Positions 42,998 to 52,323 of a DNA stretch of 64,000 bases are shown piece by piece. The stretch comes from M3007 sp046316495 (lineage in GTDB: Bacteria > Bacteroidota > Bacteroidia > Chitinophagales > Saprospiraceae), in assembly GCA_046316495.1 (NCBI GenBank), contig JBKDAM010000148.1:10903-74902 (forward strand), in the 5' to 3' direction. Position 1 is the stretch's first letter, and each line of letters opens with the position of its first letter. Both the position numbers and the translations under genes were made by a program. The notes beneath the pieces are model-generated. The model did no database searches. It saw only the letters and a list, made by a program, of their open reading frames with translations, and was not told where the DNA came from.

Positions 42998-43024
42998 GCA
43001 ACAATTTTGGGGGGTGTGCAACAA
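42998..43024 (+). promoter_or_regulatory. Direct repeat GCAACAA x2, candidate regulator operator
   Basis: GCAACAA occurs at 42998-43004 and 43018-43024, with related TGTTG and TGTG flanks, spaced 20 bp, close to two helical turns. AraC-type domains of hybrid regulators bind tandem direct repeats, and this pair sits between the regulator and the operon it is expected to control. No second copy was found upstream of susC. Confidence 0.4.
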
Positions 43025-43155
43025 AAGTAGGGTTTTGGGTCTATAATACCCTTAAATCATTTTGTAAAAAATTGAAAATCAGTTTTTTATAGACAATTTT
43101 TTTTTGATACAAACTTAAAGGAGTTTGAGAAAATAATACGGGGTACAACATCTGA

Positions 43156-43188
43156 GGTGTGGTGACATTTGTGAAAAATCATCACACC
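43156..43188 (+). promoter_or_regulatory. Stem-loop abutting the symporter start codon
   Basis: GGTGTGGTGA (43156-43165) pairs with TCATCACACC (43179-43188) over ten positions with one G-U wobble and a 13-nt loop. The 3' arm ends one base before the ATG at 43189. The fold would sit on the ribosome entry site. A smaller hairpin (CAAACT 43110-43115 with AGTTTG 43122-43127) lies upstream. Confidence 0.5.
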
Positions 43189-44556
43189 ATGAAATTTAAT
43201 AAGGTAATAGTCTGGTCAGTAACCGTTGCATTAGGCGGTTTTTTATTTGGTCTTGATACGGCGGTGATATCCGGTTGTGAACGGACAATACAGCAGCTTT
43301 GGGGATTGAGTGATGCTTTAACTGGTCAGATGGTAGCCATGGCGCTTTATGGTACGATTGCCGGGGCTATATTTGGAGGTATTCCTGCAGATCTAATTGG
43401 AAGAAGAAATACCCTGTTTGGTATTGCAATAGTATATTTGATTTCAGCGATAGGCTCAGCGCTATCCCCAGAGATTTATTCTTTAATGTTTTTTCGCCTT
43501 CTAGGCGGATTAAGTATTGGTGCTTCTTCTGTAGTGGCGCCTATGTATATAACTGAAATTGCCCCAGCGGAAAAGAGGGGACAGTTGACTGCGCTGTTTC
43601 AGTTCAATATTGTATTTGGAATTTTACTAGCCTATTTATCGAATTGGATAATTGGTACGGAGGGAATCAGTAATTGGAGATGGATGTTAGGGGTAGTTGC
43701 GGTTCCGTCTTTATTGTTTGTAGTAGCAGTCTTATTTATTCCGGAGAGCCCCAGATGGTTGGTGCTAAAGCAAGGTCGTTCGGATGCAGCGTTAGCTATA
43801 CTAGAGCAAATTAATCTCCAAACGGCAAAAACGTCTTTGGAGTCGATCATGCAAGGCAATTCAGATCAGGATAGCAAGCGGGTTTCTTACAAGGAGCTAT
43901 TTAGTGCGAACTACCGATTTTCCACACTTCTTGCGTTCTTATTTGCTTTTTTCAATCAAGTTTCAGGTATTAATGCCGTCATCTATTACGCGCCTCGCAT
44001 TTTTGAGGATGCCGGTATGGCGACTAGTTCAGCCTTGTTATCCTCTGTTGGAATTGGATTGGTGAATTTGGTATTTACCATGTTTGGCTTAGCCTTAATC
44101 GACAGAATAGGACGTAGGACCTTAATGTACATAGGGTCCATTGGGTATATCATTTCATTAACTCTTATTGCGTGGATTTTCCAGTCTGATAGTACACTGG
44201 GTAGTTATTTATTGCCCGGATTAATATTTGCATTTATTGCGGCTCATGCTATTGGACAAGGGGCTGTTATCTGGGTATTTATTTCAGAGATATTTCCGAA
44301 TAGAATTCGGTCGTGGGGGAATTCTTGGGGAAGCAGCACACATTGGGTGTTTGCGGCTTTAATAGCGGGTAATTTTCCATGGTTTGCACAACGATTCGGT
44401 CAGAGTAGTTGCTTTTCCTTTTTTGCCTTAATGATGGCATTTCAACTTCTTTTTGTCTGGAAAATGATGCCAGAGACAAAAGGTGTCCCTCTTGAAGAAA
44501 TTGGAGGTGCGCGACAAACAGGTGATAAAACTTCATACGATAGTAAGGTTGATTAA
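43189..44556 (+). CDS. MFS sugar:H+ symporter, probably fructose
   Basis: A 455-residue, 12-helix transporter of the SP subfamily. It has the loop motifs DLIGRRNTLFG, PESPRWLVLKQGR, DRIGRRTLMY and PETKGVPLEEIGG, and the QVSGINAVIYYAPRIFE segment of the sugar site. It is expected to import the fructose released by GH32, as its counterpart in the B. thetaiotaomicron fructan locus does. The sugar is inferred from the neighbours. The frame extends to a GTG at 43159 but the conserved protein begins at the ATG at 43189. It heads an operon-like run, 52 bp before the kinase. Confidence 0.9.
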   Translation: MKFNKVIVWSVTVALGGFLFGLDTAVISGCERTIQQLWGLSDALTGQMVAMALYGTIAGAIFGGIPADLIGRRNTLFGIAIVYLISAIGSALSPEIYSLMFFRLLGGLSIGASSVVAPMYITEIAPAEKRGQLTALFQFNIVFGILLAYLSNWIIGTEGISNWRWMLGVVAVPSLLFVVAVLFIPESPRWLVLKQGRSDAALAILEQINLQTAKTSLESIMQGNSDQDSKRVSYKELFSANYRFSTLLAFLFAFFNQVSGINAVIYYAPRIFEDAGMATSSALLSSVGIGLVNLVFTMFGLALIDRIGRRTLMYIGSIGYIISLTLIAWIFQSDSTLGSYLLPGLIFAFIAAHAIGQGAVIWVFISEIFPNRIRSWGNSWGSSTHWVFAALIAGNFPWFAQRFGQSSCFSFFALMMAFQLLFVWKMMPETKGVPLEEIGGARQTGDKTSYDSKVD

Positions 44557-44608
44557 GGTGGGAGAAGTAATTTTTTCACCTTAATATTTTTCATTAAAAA
44601 CGATTAAA

Positions 44609-45520
44609 ATGTCTAATAATCAATCTATTATTTGTTTTGGCGAAATGTTATGGGATTTGTTGCCCACCGGAAAAGTGGAAGGTGGCGCACCGATGAACGT
44701 CGCTTGTCATGCTGCACGACTTGGCCATCCTACCCGGATGATTAGCAGGGTTGGGGATGATGAATTGGGTAATAGTTTGGTCCGTTTTTTAAGTTCTAAG
44801 AATGTGAATGTTCAATCTGTCCAGTTTGATCCGGTCATTCCAACAGGTACAGTGGAGGTTACCTTGGATGAATTAGGTACTCCTAGTTATGAGATTGTTT
44901 ACCCTTCTGCATGGGATTTTATTCAATCTAGGTCGGAGGAGGAGGCGTATGTGCGGGGAGCAGGGGCCTTTGTATATGGTAGTCTTATCTGTCGTGAAAT
45001 GCAGAGCTGTACCACCCTATTCCACTATTTGAAGTTGGCCAAGCTTAGGGTATTTGATGTAAACCTACGTACTCCCTTTTACTCAGAAGAAGGTATTCGG
45101 GCACTGTTGTTAGTAGCTGATATAGTGAAGATGAATTTGGAGGAGTTAGAAATTATTGCTGGCTGGAGTAATTACGAGGGAGCAGTTGAGCGGCTTATGG
45201 AGCAGTTGTTTGAGCAATTTGGATGGTCTGTTTTGGTGGTTACATTAGGTTCGGGGGGGGCTTATGCCTACACTTCGGCTGGGCTCTATTATGAAAAGGG
45301 GGTAGCTGTTTCTGTGGTGGATACCATAGGTTCTGGGGATGCCTTTTTGGCTGGCTTTATTCACTATTATTTGCAAGAAAAGCCCACGGGTCAGGCATTG
45401 CGATATGCTAATGCTTTAGGGGCGTTTAATGCCCTGTTTTCTGGGGGGACACCTGTCATTACGGAAGGTGCATTTGAGGCATTTTGCGCCGAGAATCAGT
45501 TAATAATTGACTTCAATTAA
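44609..45520 (+). CDS. PfkB-family fructokinase
   Basis: A 303-residue ribokinase-fold kinase. The N-terminal block CFGEMLWDLLPTGKVEGGAPMNVA (in parts) and the C-terminal signature DTIGSGDAFLAGF, with the catalytic Asp, are typical of fructokinases. It would phosphorylate imported fructose to fructose-6-phosphate in the cytoplasm. It starts 52 bp after the symporter and ends one base before the GH32 start codon, so it is in the same transcript. Confidence 0.92.
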   Translation: MSNNQSIICFGEMLWDLLPTGKVEGGAPMNVACHAARLGHPTRMISRVGDDELGNSLVRFLSSKNVNVQSVQFDPVIPTGTVEVTLDELGTPSYEIVYPSAWDFIQSRSEEEAYVRGAGAFVYGSLICREMQSCTTLFHYLKLAKLRVFDVNLRTPFYSEEGIRALLLVADIVKMNLEELEIIAGWSNYEGAVERLMEQLFEQFGWSVLVVTLGSGGAYAYTSAGLYYEKGVAVSVVDTIGSGDAFLAGFIHYYLQEKPTGQALRYANALGAFNALFSGGTPVITEGAFEAFCAENQLIIDFN

Positions 45521-45521
45521 T

Positions 45522-47129
45522 ATGCTTATGTTCAAACAAAACTGTCAGCTTCTCCTTACAGCGCTTGTAATTGCGTTGGTCCTAGGTGGGTGTAATCGCA
45601 GAATGGCTGTTAAACCAGGCACCTATGGTGAGCAGCATCGCCCTCAATGGCATTTTTCCCCACCTCAGAAGTGGATGAATGATCCAAATGGTATGTTTTT
45701 TTACGAGGGGAACTATCATTTATTTTACCAACATTACCCTGAAGCAAGTGTATGGGGCCCTATGCATTGGGGGCATGCTGTTAGTAAAGATTTAGTACAT
45801 TGGGAGAACCTACCGATAGCGATTTATCCGGATTCACTTGGGTATATTTTCTCTGGAAGTGCAGTTGTGGATAGACAAAACAGCTCGGGTTTGGGGAGTT
45901 TGGAAAATCCACCAATTGTTGCTGTATATACCATCCACGATATGGTTGCTCAAAAAGCTGGGAGGTTAGATTGTGAGAGTCAAGGGATCGCATTTAGTTT
46001 GGACAAGGGAAAAACCTGGACTAAATACGGCAAGAACCCTGTGCTTCCTAACCCAGGCAACATTCCAGATTTTCGTGACCCTAAAGTTAGTTGGGATCCA
46101 AGAAATTCCAATTGGATTATGGCACTAGCTGCTGGAGATGTCATCAGTTTTTGGAGCTCGAAGAATTTAATTAGTTGGGAGCATTTGTCTGATTTTGGGA
46201 AAGGGTTGGGAGCTCATGGGGGAGTGTGGGAATGTCCAGATTTATTTCGGATGAAGGTAGAGGGTACGAATGAGCATAAGTGGGTATTGGTGGTTAATTT
46301 GAATCCTGGAGGTCCTAATGGTGGCTCTGGTACGCAGTATTTTGTAGGAGAGTTTAATGGTAGGCAGTTTATTCCGGATGCTTCGTTTTTATCCTCCATT
46401 TTGAAAGGAGCTGGAGTTTGGTTGGATTATGGAAGGGATAATTATGCGGGTGTTACTTGGTCAGATATTCCTGAAAGCGATGGGCGTAGGATACTGATTG
46501 GTTGGATGAGCAACTGGGACTATTCGAATGTTGTCCCAACAGAGACCTGGAGGAATGCGGCTACCCTTCCAAGGAGTTTGACATTGCACAAGACAAAGCA
46601 AGGTTATAGGGTTTTTTCCAATCCGATAAAAGAGCTACAATCTATCAGAGGGAAAGAGACAAGCTGGTCTTTTTCAGGCCTTAAATCGGGGCAATTTGTA
46701 ACGCCTAAACTTCCCTTTTCTCCGTCGCAATCTGAGTGGGATTTGGAGCTAGAACTTCCGGAGGGAAGTGTTGGAAAATATTGGATAGAGTTGTTTAACG
46801 ATTTCGGAGAGCGGTATCGAATCGGCTATGATGCTGGTAGTAAACAGCTTTTGAGCGACAGGACAAAATCTGGTCCTAATCAATTTTCAGACCGTTTTGC
46901 ACGGAGTATCCATGCTGCACCGCTATCACTTTCTGGCAGCAAGCTTCGGTTGCACCTACTTTTTGATGTGGCTTCTGTAGAAGTATTTGCAGAGGAAGGG
47001 AGTACCGTCATGACGGAGCTGTTTTTCCCTACTCGGCCCTTTACTTCGGCGAAATTAGTTACGGAGGGAGGCGATTTATTGTCTGCCAAGGGGAGGACAT
47101 GGCATCTTAAAAGGGTGTGGCCTAAGTAA
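45522..47129 (+). CDS. GH32 fructan hydrolase lipoprotein
   Basis: A 535-residue glycoside hydrolase family 32 enzyme that cleaves fructose from levan, inulin or sucrose. A lipoprotein signal (VIALVLGGC) predicts surface or periplasmic anchoring. The three catalytic residues are in place: nucleophile D54 (WMNDPNGM), transition-state stabiliser D186 (FRDPKV) and acid/base E237 (WECPDLF). The five-bladed propeller is followed by the C-terminal beta-sandwich (about 380-535; VEVFAEEG). Start: ATG at 45522, with a second ATG at 45528 as an alternative. Exo or endo action cannot be told from the sequence. Confidence 0.94.
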   Translation: MLMFKQNCQLLLTALVIALVLGGCNRRMAVKPGTYGEQHRPQWHFSPPQKWMNDPNGMFFYEGNYHLFYQHYPEASVWGPMHWGHAVSKDLVHWENLPIAIYPDSLGYIFSGSAVVDRQNSSGLGSLENPPIVAVYTIHDMVAQKAGRLDCESQGIAFSLDKGKTWTKYGKNPVLPNPGNIPDFRDPKVSWDPRNSNWIMALAAGDVISFWSSKNLISWEHLSDFGKGLGAHGGVWECPDLFRMKVEGTNEHKWVLVVNLNPGGPNGGSGTQYFVGEFNGRQFIPDASFLSSILKGAGVWLDYGRDNYAGVTWSDIPESDGRRILIGWMSNWDYSNVVPTETWRNAATLPRSLTLHKTKQGYRVFSNPIKELQSIRGKETSWSFSGLKSGQFVTPKLPFSPSQSEWDLELELPEGSVGKYWIELFNDFGERYRIGYDAGSKQLLSDRTKSGPNQFSDRFARSIHAAPLSLSGSKLRLHLLFDVASVEVFAEEGSTVMTELFFPTRPFTSAKLVTEGGDLLSAKGRTWHLKRVWPK

Positions 47130-47198
47130 GAAAATTCGGAGTTGAACCTTCATTTTTTTGATTGCATATGTTCATTTTTTATTCAAACTTTTTTCGTT

Positions 47199-50100
47199 AT
47201 GAAATTCAAACTACTATTTAGTCTTGCGCTGTTTTTGACGGCTCAGGTTACGTTTGCTCAACGGAACCTGACCGGCAAGGTAACAGATGCAGAGACCAGC
47301 GAGCCATTAGCCGGTGCTACGGTGGTGGTTACTGGTACCAACGTTGGCACCTTGACAGATGGCAACGGTGCTTTTCAACTAAAAGCTGGCAATGATGCAA
47401 CAACGCTTACTGTATCTTATACTGGATACAACTCACAAACGATTGCTATTGGAGCCTCCAATGTAATCGACGTCGTGTTGCAGGCGGGTGCAGTTCTTGA
47501 TGAGGTGGTAGTCACCGGTTATGGCACGGAGCGTAAGAAGGACCTGTTAGGTGCTGTTGCTATCCTTGACATCAAAGATGTAGAGGATGTAGCAAATCCA
47601 AATGTGTTACAAAGTATGCAGGGTCGGGTTGCTGGAGTGAATGTTGATCAATCTGGAGACCCGGGTCAAGGAGTACGGGTGCGGGTTCGAGGAACCAGTA
47701 CTTTAGGCAAGTTGACCGATCCATTATACATTGTAGACGGAGTTCCTGTTCAGTCGTTTGTATCCAATGAAAACAACTCAACTATACCGCAAAGTTGGGA
47801 TCTTTCTTGGTTAAATCCGAACGACATTGCTTCTATTCAAGTGTTGAAAGATGCCTCCTCGGCTTCGATTTATGGAGCTAGGGCGTCTAATGGAGTAGTA
47901 ATTATTACGACAAAACAACCAGGTAAGCAGAAGCCTAGGGTTGATTTTAACTTGAGAACCAGTTTAGAAAATTGGAATGATTACGATGATTTGACGAATA
48001 ACAGAGAGCGGGCAATAGTTGAATGGCAGGGAGCTGTTAATGATGGAACCAATCCAGATAACACAGGTATTTATAAGTACAAATGGCATCTTGATCCTAG
48101 TTTAGGACCTGGTATTCAAGGAAACGGGGTTCCTGTCTTGGACGAGATAATTTATCCTGAGTGGTTAGACGAAGAAGATCAGCTTAGGCCTTCAGGTCAT
48201 CCGCAGAGTATTTATGGAGGTAATATTGAAGAGGGAACAGATTATTGGAAGGAGATTTCTCGTAGAGGGTATATGCAGAACTATGATTTAGCTTTTTCTC
48301 AAGGCAATGAGCGAGGAGGAGTACAGTTTGGTGCCAATTATTTTGATCATCGTGGAGTGGTTATTAATTCCAACTTTAAGCGGATGGGTATGCGGATGAA
48401 TTCAAATTTCAAATTTTTGGATGGTAAAATAACGATTGGAGAAAACCTAACAGTTTCGCGGGGACAGCGATTGCTTTTGGACAACGGCTTTGGTGGCACG
48501 CCTGAGCAGGCTCCTTACCGTTACAAATCTATTTTGCCGGTTCGGACGGAAGATGGTCGTTTTTCTGGTCCTCCCGGTGGTGGGTTTTCGGATCGTGACA
48601 ACCCGGTTGCGTTATCTGTGGATAATCAGGATGATCGAAGCAGTAACGTAAAGGTATTTGGTAATATTTACACAGAGGTTAAGTTGCTACCTACGTTGAC
48701 ATTCCGGAGTAGTTTTGGAGGTGATTATGACAATATTTTCTCGAAGGATATCTTTCGCACCTATTCCCGGGGATTTTTGGCGAATACTACCGCTGAGTTG
48801 CAGTTAAGACAAACGCATCAGACCAACTGGGTTTTTAACAATACATTATCCTATTCAAAAGTAGTTGGTCGGCATAATTTGAATGTACTTGGCGGTACGG
48901 AAGCTATTCGCAATAACGTCAATATTTTTTCGGCGAGTGCAAAAGGTTTTGCACAGGAGACAGTAGAGTATTTTCAACTTAGCGCAGCATCTGGGGAGCG
49001 CACTTCCTCAGGCATGAGTACGGGTTTTTCGCTATTCTCCTATTTTGGGAAGATCAATTATGATCTAAATGATAAGTATTTGGCGTCAGTAACGGTGCGT
49101 CGGGATGGTTCTTCTCGTTTTGGTACCCAGAATCGTTTTGCTGTTTTCCCTGCGGCTTCAATTGGCTGGAGGGTATCGGAGGAGGATTTCCTAAAAAACA
49201 ACGAGTTGATATCTAATTTGAAAGTCCGAGCGGCATGGGGTCAGACGGGCAATCAGGATATTTTGAACGATGCACGTTTTGGGCTTTACAGGGCGGTATA
49301 TGCTCCAGCAAGTAATATTTTGCCTTGGGACGCTGGTTGCGCTCAAGCCCCATGTGCGGATGCAGCTACCTCTTATGATATTGGAAACAATGATTCTGGC
49401 ATATTGCCTTCTGGATTTTTAGCTACTCAAACAGGGAATGACAAATTGCGTTGGGAGACTACCACAGAGGCCAATTTTGGACTTGACTTTGGTTTGATGA
49501 AGGGTCGATTGAACGGTACGATAGAGGTGTTTAAGCGTTCTACTAAAGATATCTTGGTACAGCCAAAACAAATTGCAGCGTTTGGAGATGGGGCATCTCA
49601 ATGGGTAAATGGTGCTTCGATGGAAACAACAGGTTGGGAGGCTTCTTTGGACTATAATGCGGAGAGTAAGGGTGATTTTCGGTATTCAGTTGGGGTGAAT
49701 CTTTCCCATTACAATTCAATTATTACAGAACTTCCTGAAAGTTTGTGGGCCTCTTATGCAGGCAATGCTGAACAAAACATTATTGGTCAGGCACCAAATG
49801 CATTATTTGGATACCGCACGGACGGCATTTTCCAGAATCAGGCGGAAGTGGAGGCTCATGCAGAGCAGGTAGGTAAGCGAGTTGGGGCACTTCGGTATGT
49901 TGACTTAAATAATGATGGGGTGATCAATGCGCTTGATCAGGAATATGGACCTGCTAATGGAGTTCCTGTGGTAGAGTTTGGGGTGAACTTTCAGGCAAAG
50001 TGGAAAAAATTTGATTTCAGTTTATTTACATGGGGTAATCTTGGTAGGGTTGTCACTCCCGATGTATACCGTATGGAGCTAGGCTCTTTAGATAACGGTG

Positions 50101-50450
50101 AAAATGGAGGTGTTAATCAACTGGATGCTTGGTCCCCAACGAATACAGGCAGTTACATACCTGCGGCATCTAACAGTAATCGCCCATTTGGATTTTCTTT
50201 GGATTATAACGTAAGGAACGGAAATTACCTGTCCTTGCGTCAGGTAATGTTGGGATATACTTTTGATCAACAACCCGATAGCCCATTTTCGAATCTTCGG
50301 ATATATATCAGCGGTGAAAACCTAGGTTGGTGGGTAGATCGTAAGGGCTCAAATCAATACGTTCAAACGGGTTGGTCCATAGAAAACCGTTTGGCGGGCA
50401 TTTACCCAAAGGCTCAGCGATTCTCTCTTGGGGTAACAGCCAGCTTCTAA
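47199..50450 (+). CDS. SusC/RagA-type TonB-dependent transporter
   Basis: A 1083-residue outer membrane channel. The signal peptide ends in TFAQ and is followed by a CarboxypepD_reg-like domain (about 22-105; NLTGKVTDAETSEPLAGATV), the TonB-box region DEVVVTGYGTERKKDLLG, the plug (about 115-225; ALQSM-like QSMQGRVAGV and LYIVDGVPV) and the 22-strand barrel to the C-terminus, which ends in an aromatic-rich strand (FSLGVTASF). With the SusD partner it would import fructo-oligosaccharides. The start is the ATG at 47199 (MKFKLLFSLALFL). It has a 69-bp gap from GH32 and 22 bp to susD. Confidence 0.95.
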   Translation: MKFKLLFSLALFLTAQVTFAQRNLTGKVTDAETSEPLAGATVVVTGTNVGTLTDGNGAFQLKAGNDATTLTVSYTGYNSQTIAIGASNVIDVVLQAGAVLDEVVVTGYGTERKKDLLGAVAILDIKDVEDVANPNVLQSMQGRVAGVNVDQSGDPGQGVRVRVRGTSTLGKLTDPLYIVDGVPVQSFVSNENNSTIPQSWDLSWLNPNDIASIQVLKDASSASIYGARASNGVVIITTKQPGKQKPRVDFNLRTSLENWNDYDDLTNNRERAIVEWQGAVNDGTNPDNTGIYKYKWHLDPSLGPGIQGNGVPVLDEIIYPEWLDEEDQLRPSGHPQSIYGGNIEEGTDYWKEISRRGYMQNYDLAFSQGNERGGVQFGANYFDHRGVVINSNFKRMGMRMNSNFKFLDGKITIGENLTVSRGQRLLLDNGFGGTPEQAPYRYKSILPVRTEDGRFSGPPGGGFSDRDNPVALSVDNQDDRSSNVKVFGNIYTEVKLLPTLTFRSSFGGDYDNIFSKDIFRTYSRGFLANTTAELQLRQTHQTNWVFNNTLSYSKVVGRHNLNVLGGTEAIRNNVNIFSASAKGFAQETVEYFQLSAASGERTSSGMSTGFSLFSYFGKINYDLNDKYLASVTVRRDGSSRFGTQNRFAVFPAASIGWRVSEEDFLKNNELISNLKVRAAWGQTGNQDILNDARFGLYRAVYAPASNILPWDAGCAQAPCADAATSYDIGNNDSGILPSGFLATQTGNDKLRWETTTEANFGLDFGLMKGRLNGTIEVFKRSTKDILVQPKQIAAFGDGASQWVNGASMETTGWEASLDYNAESKGDFRYSVGVNLSHYNSIITELPESLWASYAGNAEQNIIGQAPNALFGYRTDGIFQNQAEVEAHAEQVGKRVGALRYVDLNNDGVINALDQEYGPANGVPVVEFGVNFQAKWKKFDFSLFTWGNLGRVVTPDVYRMELGSLDNGENGGVNQLDAWSPTNTGSYIPAASNSNRPFGFSLDYNVRNGNYLSLRQVMLGYTFDQQPDSPFSNLRIYISGENLGWWVDRKGSNQYVQTGWSIENRLAGIYPKAQRFSLGVTASF

Positions 50451-50472
50451 TTCATTTACAAAACAAAGTGTT

Positions 50473-52227
50473 ATGAAAAAATATCTTTTTTTGACAAATA
50501 TTCTCGGGTTTCTGCTGATTACCTCCTTCGGTGTTGGCTGTAAACAGGAGTTTTTGGATTTCAAACCGGCAGGTGTCATTTCTGATGAAGATTTGAACAC
50601 GGTGGAGAATGCCGAGAAGATGATTATTGCTGCTTATGCCTCCTTGGGGAATGATGGGTTGTTGGCCCATCAATACGGAGATATGTGGGTATATGGCAGT
50701 GTTCGATCTGATGATGCGTATAAAGGTGGTGGAAGTATTGGAGACCAATTTGATAGTCACATGGTGGAAGTATTTACCCTTAATACTCCAGCAAATGGGA
50801 ACTCTAATTTGATGTGGACCTATTTGTATGCGGGTATCTCCCGGGTTAATGATGCGATGCGAAGGGTTCAGGGCCTCTCCGATGAGGAGTATCAAACAAA
50901 AGCTGGGGTTAGCCGTGCACAACGATTAGCTGAGCTGAGGTTCATCAGGGGACATTATGAGTTTATTTTGAAGGTTCTTTACAAGTTCCCTGTTTATATC
51001 GATGAGACCATTGCAAAGGACGACATTATTAATGTATCGAACCGAGAAAAGTCAGATCAGGAAGGTTGGGCTTACATTGCAGACGAGTTTCGTGCAGGTG
51101 TTGAAAGCTTGCCAGCCGTTCAACCGGAAGAGGGACGCCCTACTAAGAATGCTGCTCGGGCATATCTTGCAAAGGTATTGCTATACAAAGCGTACATTCA
51201 GAATGACCAACATCAAGTGACAAGTATCAATGCTGCGGAACTGGAGGAAGTTGTTAGCCTTATTAGTACCATTGAAAGCACTGGAGAGTATAGTTTATAT
51301 GACGACTTTGCTAAGAATTTTCTTTGGGAGTATGAGAGTGGTGCTGAGTCTGTCTGGGCAATCATGCGTTCTATCGACGATGGTTCACCGGAGGGTCGTG
51401 GCAACTTCTCAACAGGTTTGACGTCTTCTCTTGGTCCTGGGTATGGGTGCTGTTCGTTCAATCAAGGCTCACAGAATCTAGCGAATGCTTTTAAGACGGA
51501 TGCAAATGGATTGCCATTATTTAACAGCTTCATGCAAGGGGAAAATATTGAGACAGCTCAGGATATTCAGTCGAATAATATGGACCCAAGGATTGCCCAT
51601 ACTTTAGGGATTATCGGTATGCCATTCAAATACGATCCTAACAGAATCTATGACTCTACTTATGCGCGTGTACCGGGGGTTTATGGCTATGTTCTTGGAA
51701 TGAAGGATCAGGAGTTACCCTCCTCCCCTGCTTTTCGTCAGTATCAGGCATTTTTTAGCATTTCTCGTAATACCGATCAAATTCGTTTTGGAGATTTATT
51801 GTTAATGAAGGCAGAAGCACTGATTGAATTGGGAAGAATGGGAGAGGCTTTACCTATTATCAATGCAATTCGGGAGCGCGCGGGTAGTACAGCAAGTACT
51901 TCTCGACTCGTTTACGCTAATGGCAATCCGACAGGACAGTGGAAAGTTGGGACCTACAGTACGTTAGGAACGCAAGAAGAGGCTCGTACCATTTTGAGGT
52001 GGGAGCGCCGCTTAGAGTTGGCCTTTGAATCGAAACGCTTTTTTGATCTTGTCCGTTGGGGGGTTGCAGCAGAGACGCTCAATGCCTATTTTAATACGGA
52101 AAAACAGTACCGTGATTATTTAAACGAGGCGCGGTTTACTAGTGGTCGAGATGAGTATTTGGCAATACCACAAACTCAGATTACGATAAGCCGTGGTTTG
52201 TATCAACAAAATCCGGGGTACAACTAA
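50473..52227 (+). CDS. SusD/RagB-type glycan-binding lipoprotein
   Basis: A 584-residue surface lipoprotein that forms the lid of the SusC channel. The signal ends FGVGC, followed by KQEFLDFKPAGVISDEDL, typical of SusD. The TPR-rich helical core has EKMIIAAYASL, LAELRFIRGHYEF and LLMKAEALIELGRMGEAL, and the C-terminus carries the WERRLELAFESKRFFDLVRWG motif and NPGYN end. It is 22 bp after susC. A stem-loop follows the stop codon. Confidence 0.94.
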   Translation: MKKYLFLTNILGFLLITSFGVGCKQEFLDFKPAGVISDEDLNTVENAEKMIIAAYASLGNDGLLAHQYGDMWVYGSVRSDDAYKGGGSIGDQFDSHMVEVFTLNTPANGNSNLMWTYLYAGISRVNDAMRRVQGLSDEEYQTKAGVSRAQRLAELRFIRGHYEFILKVLYKFPVYIDETIAKDDIINVSNREKSDQEGWAYIADEFRAGVESLPAVQPEEGRPTKNAARAYLAKVLLYKAYIQNDQHQVTSINAAELEEVVSLISTIESTGEYSLYDDFAKNFLWEYESGAESVWAIMRSIDDGSPEGRGNFSTGLTSSLGPGYGCCSFNQGSQNLANAFKTDANGLPLFNSFMQGENIETAQDIQSNNMDPRIAHTLGIIGMPFKYDPNRIYDSTYARVPGVYGYVLGMKDQELPSSPAFRQYQAFFSISRNTDQIRFGDLLLMKAEALIELGRMGEALPIINAIRERAGSTASTSRLVYANGNPTGQWKVGTYSTLGTQEEARTILRWERRLELAFESKRFFDLVRWGVAAETLNAYFNTEKQYRDYLNEARFTSGRDEYLAIPQTQITISRGLYQQNPGYN

Positions 52228-52234
52228 AGTTGAA

Positions 52235-52270
52235 ACTGTTGGGGGGCAGGAGATATTGCTCCCCAACAGT
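52235..52270 (+). terminator. Strong stem-loop after susD
   Basis: ACTGTTGGGGGGCA (52235-52248) and TGCTCCCCAACAGT (52257-52270) form a 14-bp helix with one G-U wobble and an 8-nt loop. No T-run follows, so full termination is doubtful. It may stabilise the susCD transcript or reduce read-through into the FG-GAP and haloperoxidase genes. Confidence 0.6.
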
Positions 52271-52323
52271 ATTCTATGTATGATTCTTTAGAATATCAAA
52301 TTCGTACTATAGTTACTATCGTT

